Source: Pseudomonas pharyngis | Lineage (GTDB): Bacteria > Pseudomonadota > Gammaproteobacteria > Pseudomonadales > Pseudomonadaceae | Direction: 5' to 3' | DNA: 64,000 nt | NCBI RefSeq assembly: GCF_021602345.1 | Contig: NZ_BQID01000001.1 | Coordinates: 620,001 to 684,000 of the forward strand | Shown here: positions 1 to 8,288 of the stretch, piece by piece | Numbering within the stretch: position 1 is the first letter of the stretch | How the letters are laid out: the number at the start of each line of letters is the position of its first letter | Made by a program: the position numbers and the translations under genes | The notes under the pieces: model-generated | The model's database searches: none | Seen by the model: only the letters and a program-made list of their open reading frames with translations | What the model was told of the DNA's origin: nothing

Positions 1-1
1 C

Positions 2-475
2 ATCATTGGTGAAAACGTGTTCGTCGGCCCATACGCGGTGATCCGCGCTGATGAAGTGGACGCCACGGGCGAGATGGAACCGATCACCATCGGCGCCAAT
101 TCGAACATCCAGGACGGCGTGGTGATCCACTCCAAATCCGGCGCGGCGGTGACCATCGGCGAATTCAGCTCCATCGCCCACCGCTCGATCGTGCACGGTC
201 CATGCACGGTCGGAGACCGGGTGTTCATCGGCTTCAACAGCGTGCTGTTCAACTGCGTCGTGGGCAACGGTTGCGTGGTGCGGCACAACTCGGTGGTCGA
301 CGGCCGGGATCTGCCGGACGCGTTCTACGTGCCCTCCACCACCCGCATCGGCCCGGGCACCGACCTCTCGCAATTCCCGCCGGTGAGCGTCAGCGCTTCG
401 GAGTTTTCCGAAGACGTGGCGCGCACCAACGTCGACCTGGTGCGCGGTTACAAAGCCTTGCAGAACGAGTTCTGA
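2..475 (+). CDS. Gamma-class carbonic anhydrase-like protein (5' end outside window)
   Basis: The frame is open from base 2, so the N-terminus lies to the left; an internal GTG at 17 is unlikely to be the true start. Hexapeptide left-handed beta-helix repeats run through the first two thirds. All three zinc ligands of gamma-carbonic anhydrases are visible: a His in NIQDGVVIHS and two in AHRSIVHG (residues 38, 55 and 60 counted from the GTG), with the Arg/Asp of VIRADE before them. The predicted reaction is CO2 hydration with a metal in the trimer interface. It is followed after 3 bp by a dihydroorotase. In P. aeruginosa the matching pair (PA5540-PA5541) belongs to a Zur-repressed cluster with dksA2 and folE2, so this is probably the distal part of that zinc-starvation operon. 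Confidence 0.8.
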   Translation: MIGENVFVGPYAVIRADEVDATGEMEPITIGANSNIQDGVVIHSKSGAAVTIGEFSSIAHRSIVHGPCTVGDRVFIGFNSVLFNCVVGNGCVVRHNSVVDGRDLPDAFYVPSTTRIGPGTDLSQFPPVSVSASEFSEDVARTNVDLVRGYKALQNEF

Positions 476-478
476 ATC

Positions 479-1816
479 ATGAGCAGTGTGTTGATTCGCA
501 ATGCGCGGCTGGTGAACGAAGGGCGTGAGTTCGACGCCGATCTGTTGGTCAGCCGAGGGCGCATCGTCAAGATCGCCGGCAGCATCGGAGGGGAAAACGC
601 AACCCGTGAAATCGACGCCAACGGTCAGTGGCTGCTGCCGGGAATGATTGACGACCAGGTGCATTTCCGTGAGCCGGGTGCGCCGGCCAAGGGCAGCATC
701 CACACCGAATCTCGTGCGGCGGTGGCCGGCGGCATCACCAGTTTCATGGACATGCCCAACACCCACCCTGCCACTCTGACTCTCGAAGCGCTGGCCGACA
801 AAAAGCGCCGGGCGGCAATCAACTCGGTGGCCAATTACGGTTTTCACTTTGGTGTCAGTCAGGACAATCTGGACACGGTCGCGGCGCTGAATCCGAGCGA
901 AGTGGCGGGGGTCAAAGTGTTCATGGGCGCGTCCACCGGCAACATGCTGGTGGACGACCCGCACACCCTCGAGCGCCTGTTCGCTGAAGTGCCGACGATT
1001 CTGCTGGCCCACTGCGAACACACCCCGAGCATCGAGGTGAATGCCGCGAACCTGCGCGAACGCTTCGGCAACCAACTGCCGCCCGATGCCCACGCGCAGA
1101 TCCGCAATGCCGACAGCTGCTTTCGTTCATCGTCTCTGGCGGTGGATCTGGCCAAACGTCATGGCACTCGCCTGCACGTCCTGCACCTGACAACGGCCCG
1201 CGAGCTGGCGTTGTTCGAAGACAAACCGCTGTCGCAAAAACGCGTCACCGCCGAAGTCTGCCTGCATCACTTGCTGTTCGATGACCGTGACTATCCGAAC
1301 CTTGGCAACCTGATCAAATGCAATCCAGCGATCAAGTCCCAAGCCGATCGTGATGCCTTGCGTCAGGCACTGCTGAGCAATCGACTGGACGTGATCGGCA
1401 GCGATCACGCACCGCACACCTGGGCGGAAAAGCAGCAAGCGTATGAACAGGCGCCGTCTGGACTGCCACTGGTGCAACACGCGCTGCCGGCGCTTCTGGA
1501 ACTGGTGGCGGATGGCGTATTGCCGATCACCACGCTGGTGGCGAAGACCAGCCACCGGGTGGCTGATCTGTTTGCCATTCCCGATCGCGGTTATTTACGT
1601 GAAGGGTATTGGGCGGATCTGGTGTTGGTTCAACCGGAGCCTGGGGGTGTTGCGGTGTCCCGCCAACCGGTTCTGTCGCAATGCGGCTGGACGCCTTTCG
1701 CTCAGCGCAGCTTTCGGCATCGGGTCAGCACGACGATGGTGTCGGGGCAGATCGCGTGGCATGACCATCGGATCCATGACAACTGTCAGGGATTGCCGCT
1801 GCGGTTCATGCGCTGA
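479..1816 (+). CDS. pyrQ: Dihydroorotase, zinc-starvation paralogue (PyrQ-like)
   Basis: Amidohydrolase of 445 aa predicted to cyclise N-carbamoyl-aspartate to dihydroorotate in pyrimidine synthesis. Visible motifs are IDDQVHFREPG near residue 58, the candidate carboxylated Lys in VKVFMGAS, the metal His of LAHCEH and LHVLHLTT, and the catalytic Asp in IGSDHAPHTW. The usual D-x-H-x-H signature reads D-x-Q-x-H here: the first His ligand is Gln. I recall the same form from Bacteroidetes-type PyrC, so it is probably a subfamily trait rather than an inactivating mutation. It starts 3 bp after the gamma-carbonic anhydrase and matches the position of P. aeruginosa pyrQ (PA5541), a backup for the housekeeping enzyme when zinc is scarce. 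A strong terminator follows. Confidence 0.82.
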   Translation: MSSVLIRNARLVNEGREFDADLLVSRGRIVKIAGSIGGENATREIDANGQWLLPGMIDDQVHFREPGAPAKGSIHTESRAAVAGGITSFMDMPNTHPATLTLEALADKKRRAAINSVANYGFHFGVSQDNLDTVAALNPSEVAGVKVFMGASTGNMLVDDPHTLERLFAEVPTILLAHCEHTPSIEVNAANLRERFGNQLPPDAHAQIRNADSCFRSSSLAVDLAKRHGTRLHVLHLTTARELALFEDKPLSQKRVTAEVCLHHLLFDDRDYPNLGNLIKCNPAIKSQADRDALRQALLSNRLDVIGSDHAPHTWAEKQQAYEQAPSGLPLVQHALPALLELVADGVLPITTLVAKTSHRVADLFAIPDRGYLREGYWADLVLVQPEPGGVAVSRQPVLSQCGWTPFAQRSFRHRVSTTMVSGQIAWHDHRIHDNCQGLPLRFMR

Positions 1817-1819
1817 AAA

Positions 1820-1850
1820 AAACCGCCTCCACTCGATGTGGAGGCGGTTT
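1820..1850. terminator. Bidirectional rho-independent terminator between pyrQ and the DUF3617 gene
   Basis: A perfect 13-bp stem (arms 1820-1832 and 1838-1850) with a 5-nt TCGAT loop. It has an A-run before it and a T-run after it. It separates two convergent genes and should end both transcripts. Confidence 0.9.
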
Positions 1851-1853
1851 GAT

Positions 1854-2372
1854 TTACGCTCTCGGTTTGACGGTACCGCAATCCTGCCCCAGCCAGACCG
1901 CCCGGGTTTCCAGACTGCCCTTCTGGTTGATCCCGATAGCGTTGAAAGTGCCGTTGGCGACGGTGGTGAACTCACGATCACTGAGGAACGTCGCGACGCC
2001 GGTGCCCTGGGCTTTCGGGCAACTGAAGCGGAATTTCCACTGGTTGCCGACGCGCTCGGTGATCTGCTGTTTGCAGCCGGACTGCGGATCCGCCAGCGGG
2101 ATATCGTTGGTTGCTACCTGCTGTGGCGTCAGGCAGGCGCGGATGCCCTTGCCACCGATGTTGATCCCCTGCTTCTCCAGTTGCGCCCGCTGCTGCGGGG
2201 TGATTTGGCCCTGAATCTGGCCGAGGATCGATTGCACATCCATCACCTGATCATCGACCTTCACATTGCTCGACGTCATTTCCCACAACCCCGGCTGCAG
2301 CATTTGCGCCTGAGCAACCACCGGCAAGGCCAAACCCAGGCCCAGCGCCAAACCCAGCAGACGAACGTTCAT
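1854..2372 (-). CDS. DUF3617 family secreted protein
   Basis: A 172-aa protein with a clear Sec signal peptide (about 22 residues, ending VAQAQ). The exported part begins QPGLWEMTSS, typical of DUF3617 proteins. Three to four cysteines (IRACLTP, SGCKQQ, RFSCPKA, GQDCG) could form disulfides in the periplasm. It is a single gene, convergent with pyrQ and divergent from cls. The function of this family is not known, and nothing nearby fixes a role. Confidence 0.7.
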   Translation of the reverse strand: MNVRLLGLALGLGLALPVVAQAQMLQPGLWEMTSSNVKVDDQVMDVQSILGQIQGQITPQQRAQLEKQGINIGGKGIRACLTPQQVATNDIPLADPQSGCKQQITERVGNQWKFRFSCPKAQGTGVATFLSDREFTTVANGTFNAIGINQKGSLETRAVWLGQDCGTVKPRA

Positions 2373-2518
2373 TGAAAAACTCCTGATCAGTAGTGGCCGT
2401 TAGACGCCGGCCGCCTGTTTCGGTTCATGGCGGGCGCTGGCGTCTTGAAAACAAATAGCGACAATCGCCATGGAACATGGTCTGTTAAGCATTGAATCTT
2501 CAGGAGCAAGGTTGCCCC

Positions 2519-3958
2519 ATGGATTATTTCGGACCGCACATTTTCGGTTATCTGATCGCCCTGATACACACCCTCGGCTCGATCGCCGCGATCCATGCCG
2601 TGTTGACCGTCCGCACCGCCCAAGGCTCGATCGCCTGGGCGCTGTCGCTGATCTTCATTCCCTACCTCACCCTCATTCCTTATCTGGTGTTCGGCCGCAG
2701 CACCTTCGATGGCTACATCAAGGCCCGCCGTCAGGCCAACGAACAAATGCGCCTGGCGATTTCCGAGCTCAACTGGCGGCCCTGGGTGGAAGAAGCCCTG
2801 ACCGCCCGCGCCTCGAATGCTTACGACTCGTTGCGCGCAATGCCGAAGCTGGGGCGCATGCCATGCCTGGCCAACAATGAAGTGCGATTGCTGATCAATG
2901 GCGCGGCGACCTTCGAGGCGATTTTCCACGCAATCGACCAAGCGCGGAAAGCCGTACTGATCCAGTTTTTCATCATTCACGACGATCGCCTCGGCCAGCG
3001 TTTGCGTGACCTGTTGCTGAAGAAAGCCGCCGAAGGCGTGGTGATTCATTTGCTCTACGACCGCATCGGCAGCCACGCCCTGCCCCACAGCTATGTGCAG
3101 GCGCTGCGCGATGGCGGCGTCGAGGTCAAGGCGTTCGCCACCCGCAGCGGCTGGCTCAATCGGTTCCAGGTGAATTTCCGCAACCACCGCAAGATCGTGG
3201 TGGTCGACGGGCTGATCGGATTTGTCGGCGGCCACAACGTGGGCGACGAATACATGGGTGAAAAACCACCGCTGGCACCGTGGCGCGACACTCACGTCCA
3301 GGTGCGCGGCCCGGTGGTGGCGTGCATGCAGGAGTCTTTTGCCGAAGACTGGTTCTGGGCCGCGCGGTCATTGCCGCCGCTGATCCTGCCGGACGCTTAC
3401 CCGGATGAAGGCGTGCTTTGCCAATTGCTCGCCAGCGGCCCGGCGGACGCCTACGAAACCTGCTCGCTGTTCTTCGTCGAAGCCATCCACGCCGCCGCCG
3501 AGCGCGTGTGGATCACCAGCCCCTACTTCATTCCCGACGAAGCCGTATTCGCAGCATTGCGCCTCGCCGTATTGCGCGGGGTCGACGTGCGCCTGTTGCT
3601 GCCTTCGCGCCCCGACCATCGCATCGTCTACGCCGCCTCCAGCCTGTATGCGTTCGAAGCGGTACGCGCCGGCGTGCGGGTATTCCGCTACGAACCGGGG
3701 TTCCTGCATCAGAAAGTGGTGTTGATCGACAGCGAGATCAGCGCCATCGGCAGCGCCAACCTGGACAACCGCTCGTTCCGGCTGAATTTCGAGGTGATGC
3801 TGCTGACCGTCGACAGCGAATTCGCCGCCAGCGTGGAACAGATGCTCAACGATGACTTCGCCCAGGCCTACGAAGTCGCCAAAGAAGAAAGCCGGGAGAT
3901 CCACCGCCTGCAACAGGTCGGTATGCGGATCGCCCGGCTGATTTCACCGATCCTCTAG
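2519..3958 (+). CDS. clsA: Cardiolipin synthase A
   Basis: Inner-membrane phospholipase-D-type enzyme that joins two phosphatidylglycerols into cardiolipin. From the ATG at 2519 it is 479 aa, the usual Pseudomonas length; AGGAG lies 12 nt upstream, and a TTG at 2492 in the same frame is less likely. Two hydrophobic N-terminal segments (about residues 8-60) are followed by two HKD motifs, HRKIVVVD (H223, K225, D230) and HQKVVLID (H397, K399, D404), each followed by the Gly/Asn-rich stretch expected. It is convergent with the CFA synthase gene, with 2 bp between the stop codons, which puts two membrane-lipid enzymes side by side. Confidence 0.93.
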   Translation: MDYFGPHIFGYLIALIHTLGSIAAIHAVLTVRTAQGSIAWALSLIFIPYLTLIPYLVFGRSTFDGYIKARRQANEQMRLAISELNWRPWVEEALTARASNAYDSLRAMPKLGRMPCLANNEVRLLINGAATFEAIFHAIDQARKAVLIQFFIIHDDRLGQRLRDLLLKKAAEGVVIHLLYDRIGSHALPHSYVQALRDGGVEVKAFATRSGWLNRFQVNFRNHRKIVVVDGLIGFVGGHNVGDEYMGEKPPLAPWRDTHVQVRGPVVACMQESFAEDWFWAARSLPPLILPDAYPDEGVLCQLLASGPADAYETCSLFFVEAIHAAAERVWITSPYFIPDEAVFAALRLAVLRGVDVRLLLPSRPDHRIVYAASSLYAFEAVRAGVRVFRYEPGFLHQKVVLIDSEISAIGSANLDNRSFRLNFEVMLLTVDSEFAASVEQMLNDDFAQAYEVAKEESREIHRLQQVGMRIARLISPIL

Positions 3959-3960
3959 GT

Positions 3961-5148
3961 TCAAGGGTGGTAGATGTCGTCCCTCGTCCACGGCAGTTCA
4001 TGGCTGCCGTCGGCATGGGCCTTCACGGCGAGGATCTGGTGCAGGTTGATCCAGCCGCGAGCGAATGCATAAGCGCAGCCTGCCAGGTACAGACGCCAGA
4101 TACGCAGCGCCTGGTCCGGCACCAGTTTCGCGGCGGCTTCAAGGTTGTCCTCGAGCCGTTCGCTCCAATGGTCCAGGGTGCGCGCGTAGTGCAGGCGCAG
4201 ACTCTCGACATCGACGATCTCCAGACCCGCTTCGCTGATCTCGGCCGAGATCATCGCCAGGTGCGGCAGCTCGCCGTTGGGGAACACATATTTCTCGATG
4301 AAATCCCCGGCGCCGCGCCCCACAGGGCGGCCATCGGTGTGCTTGGCGGTGATGCCGTGATTCATCACCAGACCACCCTCTTTCACCGCGCCGAACAGGG
4401 TTTTGCAGTATTCGGCGAGGTTGGCGTGGCCGACGTGCTCGAACATGCCGACGCTGACCACTTTGTCGAAGCGACCATCCTGGGGCAGATCGCGGTAGTC
4501 AAGCAGCTGCAGTTCGATCTGGTCTTCCAGACCTTCAGCTTTGACCCGCTCACGGGCCAGCGCCAGTTGCTCTTTGCTCAGGGTGATACCGAAGACCTTG
4601 GCGCCGAACTCTCGGGCGGCATAACGCGCCAGTCCGCCCCAACCGCAACCGACGTCCAACAGATAGTCGCCGGGCTGCAGGCGCAGCTTGCGGCACAGGT
4701 GCCGGAACTTGGCTTGCTGGGCTTGCTCCAGGGATTCGCTGCCGGTTTCGAAATACGCGCAGGAATACGCCATGTCGCTGTCCAGCCACAGCTGGTAGAA
4801 CGCGTTGGAAAGGTCGTAGTGATAGGAAATGGCTTTGGCGTCGGTTTCCTTGTCATGCACGGTGCGCACCGGCTGACTGTCTTCGTCCTCGTCGAGCAGC
4901 GCCGTGCTCAACTCATCGCACACCCGGATGACCTCGCTGATCGAGCCCTCCAGTTCGAGTTTGCCCTCGACGAACGCCGCCCCCAGCGCGTCGAGACTTG
5001 GATGGGTCAACTGGGACACCATCAACGGGTCCTTGACCACGATGGTGACACTGGGCGCCGGGCCCAGATTGAATTCATGGCCGTCCCAGAGTCGCAGGCG
5101 TAGCGGAAGCTGCAGATTCTGTAAGGCCGGTGGAAGTTGCGCGAGCAT
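3961..5148 (-). CDS. cfa: Cyclopropane-fatty-acyl-phospholipid synthase
   Basis: SAM-dependent enzyme that adds a methylene bridge to unsaturated acyl chains of membrane phospholipids, usually on entry to stationary phase. The product is 395 aa. The SAM-binding motif LLDVGCGWGGLARYA is near residue 175, preceded by the family-typical ISYHYDLSNAFYQLWLDSDMAYSCAYF, and GHANLAEY/VSVGMFEHVG is also present. I chose the ATG at 5148 because a strong AGGGGGA lies 6-8 nt upstream; a GTG 45 bp earlier is in frame but lacks such a site. A 19-bp palindrome lies about 70 bp upstream. Confidence 0.93.
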   Translation of the reverse strand: MLAQLPPALQNLQLPLRLRLWDGHEFNLGPAPSVTIVVKDPLMVSQLTHPSLDALGAAFVEGKLELEGSISEVIRVCDELSTALLDEDEDSQPVRTVHDKETDAKAISYHYDLSNAFYQLWLDSDMAYSCAYFETGSESLEQAQQAKFRHLCRKLRLQPGDYLLDVGCGWGGLARYAAREFGAKVFGITLSKEQLALARERVKAEGLEDQIELQLLDYRDLPQDGRFDKVVSVGMFEHVGHANLAEYCKTLFGAVKEGGLVMNHGITAKHTDGRPVGRGAGDFIEKYVFPNGELPHLAMISAEISEAGLEIVDVESLRLHYARTLDHWSERLEDNLEAAAKLVPDQALRIWRLYLAGCAYAFARGWINLHQILAVKAHADGSHELPWTRDDIYHP

Positions 5149-5210
5149 GGAATATCCCCCTGGTTTCAGACGTCTGATCTGAGGGTAGACCATCCTTGAA
5201 AATTAGCAGG

Positions 5211-5238
5211 CTATCGATTTGATAGTCGCCGACTATCA
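5211..5238. promoter_or_regulatory. Palindromic operator candidate upstream of cfa
   Basis: Bases 5220-5238 form a perfect dyad TGATAGTCG-C-CGACTATCA. A further CTATC at 5211 gives three GATAG/CTATC half-sites in 28 bp. It lies in the 177-bp gap between the ATPase gene and cfa (both minus strand), 72 bp before the cfa start. It has no T-run, so a protein-binding site is more likely than a terminator. The regulator is unknown. Confidence 0.45.
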
Positions 5239-5325
5239 GCCACAGAGGCTGCCACCGCGCTGTCATCCCTGGTTCAGTGCGCCTTCTCAAATGACTGCGA
5301 GACCGGCGCACAGTTCGAAAATTGA

Positions 5326-7233
5326 TCAGTCCGGCGCTTTCAGCTTCAGCAGTGGCTCCTGAAATCGCAGCAGGCGTCCGGCGTTGCCCAGCACCAACAG
5401 CGTGCTCAGGTTGTGCAGCAACGCGGCGATCATCGCCCCCGCCGCACCGAGCCAGCCGAAGGCGGCGAAAACCACGATGGCCAGCGTCCAGCCCAGGCCG
5501 ATGATCACGTTCACCTGCAAGGTCCGTCGGCACTGGCGGCTCAGGCGCACACAAGTGCCGAGCCGACGCAGGTCGCTGCCGATCAGCACGATATCGGAGG
5601 ATGCCAGCGCAATATCCGCGCCGCCCGCGCCCATCGCCACACCCACGACACCCGCCTTGAGCGCCAATGAATCGTTGATCCCGTCGCCGACCACCATCGG
5701 CCGGAAGCCGTTGTCGATTTCCTTGAGCACTCGGTTGAGTTTGTCTTCGGGCAACGCCTGGGCTTCGACTTCGTGCAGGCCGACATCCTTGGCCAGTGTC
5801 TGCGCGACGCTTTGCCGGTCGCCGGTCAACAGCAATTGCCGCCCCAGTCCGAGGTCACGCAGTTCACTCAGCGCAAATCGTGCTTCCGGTTTGACCGTGT
5901 CGGCCAGCAACAGCCAGGCAAGGAATTCTCCGTTCAATGCCAACCCGGCAATCGGGCCGTCGTGTTCGGGGATCGCCGTGGTCGGGATGCCCAACTGCGC
6001 AAACAGCTCCGGACGCCCGAGTGCGGCCTCGCCTTGCGCGGTTTTGGCCACTACGCCCAGCCCCTGCCGCTCATGAATATCGGTCAGCACCAGCGCCTCT
6101 TCTGCGCTGACCAGTCCGGCCAGCGCGCGGCTGACCGGATGGCTGCTAGCCGCACCCAGGCTTGCAGCCAGCGCCATTACCGACCCGTGATCAGCTCGCG
6201 GGCTGTTGATCGACTGCAAGCGCAGCGTGCCGTAAGTCAGGGTGCCGGTCTTGTCGACCACCAGCGAGGTGAGATCAGCCAGCTCCTCAAGGAATGCCGA
6301 ACTGCGAATCAGAATCCCGTGCCGCGCCGCCACCGCCACCCCGGCAATCGCCGTGGCCGGCGCCGACAACACCAGCGCGCATGGGCATGCCGCCACCAGC
6401 ACCGCGAGCATCGCCTGCGCATCGTTGGTGATAAACCAGGTCACCGCCGCGAGCAGCAACACCAGCACCATGTAGCTGCCGGCATAACGTTCGAGCAATC
6501 GGGTGATCGGTGGCTTGGAGCGTTCGGCGTTCTGCATCAGCGCGATGACCTTGCCGAGGGTGGATTCATCCCCGGTACGGGTCACTTCGATTCGCAGCAG
6601 CCCGTCGAGGTTGATCGCGCCGCCGAACACCGCCATGCCGGCACCCGCTTCCACCGGCACCGACTCACCGGTGATCGACGCTGTGTCGAGGCTGGCCTGG
6701 CCCGACAAAACCCGACCGTCCGCCGGCACTCGATCCCCGGCGCGCACTTCGACTTTGTCGCCGGCCTTGAGCGCGCCGTTGTCGACTTCGATGATCGAGC
6801 CGTCCGCCTGCACCTTGCGCGCGTGGCTGCGGGTCAATTGGCCGAGGGCATGAATCGCTTCCTGGGAACCGATCACACTGCGCTCTTCCAGCACGTGGCC
6901 GAAGATCATGATGATCGGCAACAGCGCCGCCGTGAGCAGATCGCCCGTGGCCCAAGCCCCGATCATCGCCAGGGCGATCAACTGGTCGGTGATGCCGTGC
7001 AGGCTCGGATAACGCAGGCTGAACCACGCCGAACGCATTACCGGCACCGCGACTAACAAAGAAGCAGATCCGAGCAGCAACTGACTGACGCCCGTCTGTT
7101 CCGGCATCAACCAGCGCCAGATCAGCCCCAGACCGAGCAAGCCGAGGGCGAGCATCGCCAAAGTCAACTGGCGCGCGGCGCGGCGTTGTTCGGCCGAGGA
7201 CAACAGGCTCGGTGCGGTGGTGGTGGCAGTCAT
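5326..7233 (-). CDS. Heavy-metal P1B-type ATPase
   Basis: A 635-aa metal-transporting P-type ATPase. Visible elements are the actuator TGES (188-191), the intramembrane metal motif CPC (283-285), the phosphorylation site DKTGT (327-331), and GDGINDS in the hinge. It has no N-terminal metal-binding (HMA) domain; the N-terminus goes almost directly into membrane segments. The last transmembrane helix carries H607-N-L-S-T rather than the DxG of ZntA/CadA or the MxxS of CopA types, so metal specificity cannot be assigned. It is the last gene of a four-gene operon and overlaps the upstream SPFH gene by 4 bp (ATGA). Export of a transition metal from the cytoplasm, possibly zinc given the operator, is inference. 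Confidence 0.85.
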   Translation of the reverse strand: MTATTTAPSLLSSAEQRRAARQLTLAMLALGLLGLGLIWRWLMPEQTGVSQLLLGSASLLVAVPVMRSAWFSLRYPSLHGITDQLIALAMIGAWATGDLLTAALLPIIMIFGHVLEERSVIGSQEAIHALGQLTRSHARKVQADGSIIEVDNGALKAGDKVEVRAGDRVPADGRVLSGQASLDTASITGESVPVEAGAGMAVFGGAINLDGLLRIEVTRTGDESTLGKVIALMQNAERSKPPITRLLERYAGSYMVLVLLLAAVTWFITNDAQAMLAVLVAACPCALVLSAPATAIAGVAVAARHGILIRSSAFLEELADLTSLVVDKTGTLTYGTLRLQSINSPRADHGSVMALAASLGAASSHPVSRALAGLVSAEEALVLTDIHERQGLGVVAKTAQGEAALGRPELFAQLGIPTTAIPEHDGPIAGLALNGEFLAWLLLADTVKPEARFALSELRDLGLGRQLLLTGDRQSVAQTLAKDVGLHEVEAQALPEDKLNRVLKEIDNGFRPMVVGDGINDSLALKAGVVGVAMGAGGADIALASSDIVLIGSDLRRLGTCVRLSRQCRRTLQVNVIIGLGWTLAIVVFAAFGWLGAAGAMIAALLHNLSTLLVLGNAGRLLRFQEPLLKLKAPD

Positions 7234-8288
7234 TTACTGGCTCCCTGAATGATCAGGCGTGAATCGTCTTTCGGATCGACCGTGGTGACCGAACCGGCCT
7301 GACCGAGAATCTTCGGCATCCGCTCGCGGTACAGACGCAAGAGCATTTGCGGGTCCGTGCCCTGCTGTTGCGCCTTGGCCAGGCTCAATACCGTCGCCGT
7401 GTCGGCGGAGGCTTTGGCCAGGCGCTCACCGGCCTGGGCGTGGGCGACTTGCAGCGTGCGGTCGGCTTGCTCGTTGGCGGACTGAGTGAGTTTCTCGGCC
7501 TCGGTGCGGGCATTGGCGACCGCTTTGTCGGCTTGCTGGCTGGCGGTGAGGACCGCGTTAAACGCGCTCACTGCCGGCTCCGGCAGGCTCGATTGCACAT
7601 CGACCCGCGCCACTTCGATGCCGATGCCCTGACCGCTCGCCTTCAACTCGGCGAGACGTCGGTTGATGCCTTGCACCAGATCACCGCGCAACCGTTCGCG
7701 ACGTTCGGCCGCCTGATTGTCAGCGCCGATCAACTCCGGCCGCGCCACCAGAATCGTGTCCAAGTCCCGCGCGGCCGTCAGCGCCACCGCGCTGCGCGTC
7801 ACCAATCGATCCAGCGCCGGTAGCACATGTTCGCCCTGCAGTACGAAGTCATAGGGATCGGTGACCTTGTAGAACACCCGCACATCCAGCTGCACCACAC
7901 CCGCATCACCGGTGAGCAGATAACCGGAGCCGGCCAGCGCGTCACTCAGCGGCGTGGCGAAGGTTGCCACGCGATCCGCCTGCATGGCCTGATCGCTGCG
8001 CAGCAGATTTTCCACCCTGCGCTCGATCACCCGATCCGCCGCCGGCAACAAAACCACCTGTTCGAACGGCTGCGGCCACGCCAATAACAAACCGGCATTC
8101 TGAATGCGATCCAGCGCTCCGAAATGCAGAACCACCGCGCGGTTTTGCGGATCGATCTGCCGGACATTGGAAAATGCCCAGGCCAATGCCGCGAGCACGG
8201 TTACCGCGTACAGCGCGAAAAACGCCAAACGTCCTGCTTGAATCCACGGACTGTTCAGCGAATGTGTTCCACGTGGAACTTCATTCAT
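7230..8288 (-). CDS. SPFH/band-7 protein, HflC-like
   Basis: A 352-aa protein with one N-terminal transmembrane segment (about residues 20-40), an SPFH domain starting at IDPQNRAVVLHFGALDRI, then an Ala/Glu/Gln-rich coiled coil (about 240-320) and a C-terminal DPKDDSRLIIQG as in HflC. SPFH proteins build large membrane cages; HflK/HflC regulate the FtsH protease in E. coli. This is probably not the housekeeping hflC, which lies next to hfq-hflX elsewhere in pseudomonads. It overlaps the ATPase and the HflK-like gene by 4 bp each. Its first codons contain a near-perfect parS site. The substrate or partner is unknown; co-transcription suggests the P-type ATPase. Confidence 0.78.
   Translation of the reverse strand: MNEVPRGTHSLNSPWIQAGRLAFFALYAVTVLAALAWAFSNVRQIDPQNRAVVLHFGALDRIQNAGLLLAWPQPFEQVVLLPAADRVIERRVENLLRSDQAMQADRVATFATPLSDALAGSGYLLTGDAGVVQLDVRVFYKVTDPYDFVLQGEHVLPALDRLVTRSAVALTAARDLDTILVARPELIGADNQAAERRERLRGDLVQGINRRLAELKASGQGIGIEVARVDVQSSLPEPAVSAFNAVLTASQQADKAVANARTEAEKLTQSANEQADRTLQVAHAQAGERLAKASADTATVLSLAKAQQQGTDPQMLLRLYRERMPKILGQAGSVTTVDPKDDSRLIIQGASK
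8265..8280. other. parS: parS-like ParB-binding site
   Basis: The site reads TGTTCCACGTGGAACT. It contains the 14-bp palindrome GTTCCACGTGGAAC without error and differs from the parS consensus only in the outermost base. It lies inside the first codons of the HflC-like gene, about 53 kb from the rpmH-dnaA origin. The window also encodes parA and parB. Confidence 0.75.
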
